In this document: in pieces, positions 63,899 to 64,000 of the stretch
Layout: each line of letters begins with the position of its first letter
How positions within the stretch are numbered: position 1 is the first letter of the stretch
From: Verrucomicrobiota bacterium
Lineage (GTDB): Bacteria; Verrucomicrobiota; Verrucomicrobiia; Limisphaerales; J093
Assembly (NCBI GenBank): GCA_022710935.1
Contig: JAKLFY010000012.1
Coordinates: forward strand, 45,239-109,238
Direction: 5' to 3'
DNA length: 64,000 bases
Notes under the pieces: model-generated
The model's database searches: none
What the model was told of the DNA's origin: nothing
What the model saw: the letters and a program-made list of their open reading frames with translations, nothing else
Program-made: the position numbers and the translations under genes

Positions 63899-64000
63899 CT
63901 AACGTATTTGTCCTTGCGTGATCAGATTCTTTGCGGCATAGTTTCTCCGCACGATAAGTGCGATAGCTATGCCAAGAAAAAGCCCATTCTCCATTGTTCT
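63899..64000 (-). CDS. Possible C-terminal end of a membrane protein (cut by window edge)
   Basis: On the - strand the frame is open from the right edge to a TAG at 63899-63901 and reads MENGLFLGIAIALIVRRNYA and then AKNLITQGQIR. A hydrophobic helix followed by basic residues is plausible. Base composition is far more AT-rich than the rest of the window. With only 33 codons visible it may be chance. Confidence 0.3.
   Translation of the reverse strand, partial: RTMENGLFLGIAIALIVRRNYAAKNLITQGQIR

Overview
The window looks like a chromosomal segment of a GC-rich, free-living member of the Verrucomicrobiota, most likely Limisphaerales/Pedosphaera-like (subdivision 3). This is an inference from gene content. 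It carries two proteins with the [20 protein letters not shown] N-terminus and DG-containing C-terminus typical of that phylum, two CRTAC1-type (FG-GAP plus ASPIC/UnbV) proteins, a secreted sulfatase, glycosidase-like and BNR proteins, DUF1573 and DUF6288-type proteins, and many short dispersed repeats between genes. No rRNA, CRISPR array or intact IS transposase is visible. One tRNA gene (Pro, UGG) is present, with CCA encoded.

Layout. 1-8.5 kb: the end of a BatA/vWA cluster on + (BatA-like membrane protein, DUF4175-like coiled-coil membrane protein, vWA/glutamine-amidotransferase-like membrane protein, and a caspase-like protein lacking an obvious catalytic Cys), with overlapping or close genes. 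8.7-13.8 kb: DUF2339-DUF3999 membrane pair. 14-22 kb: nucleoside hydrolase, a large secreted glycosidase-like protein (-), then HAD phosphatase, NCS2 purine permease and tRNA-dihydrouridine synthase in a tight + cluster. 22-27 kb: two pseudopilin-like proteins, a cupin, and a BspA-type leucine-rich repeat protein surrounded by repeats. 27.5-34 kb: patatin phospholipase, a secreted protein with ECF sigma factor and membrane anti-sigma candidate, a double-thioredoxin protein, and a Tat-exported protein. 34.7-38.2 kb: TPR/FG-GAP/ASPIC lipoprotein. 38.3-44.8 kb: a - strand run with DUF1573, rhodanese, MauE/DoxX and Dps; hybrid cluster protein (hcp) with an HcpR-type box upstream; an acyl carrier protein; and a divergent LysR regulator. 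44.8-51.4 kb: a 1662-residue protein with two GH106-like modules, then a BNR sialidase-like protein. 52-57 kb: vapBC-type toxin-antitoxin pair, two secreted proteins, a Gfo/Idh/MocA remnant and a DUF4058 protein. 57.4-63 kb: sulfatase, CRTAC1 lipoprotein, rhomboid protease and LysM protein. 63.5 kb: tRNA-Pro, followed by an AT-richer edge.

Themes. Secreted glycan degradation (sulfatase, GH106-like, BNR, other glycosidase-like), redox and nitrosative-stress functions (hcp, thioredoxin, rhodanese, Dps), and purine salvage (nucleoside hydrolase, purine permease) dominate.

The most unusual signal is a family of short mosaic repeats of about 20-100 nt. They fill most long intergenic gaps, and in two places they sit inside open reading frames without breaking them: the caspase-like gene near 7.4 kb and the anti-sigma candidate near 30.9 kb. 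A 219-bp element with 25-bp terminal inverted repeats (15.07-15.28 kb) resembles a non-autonomous mobile element. No previously undescribed pathway can be proven from sequence alone. The in-frame repeats, the caspase-like pseudoenzyme in the vWA cluster, and the DUF1573-rhodanese-MauE-Dps operon are the best leads.
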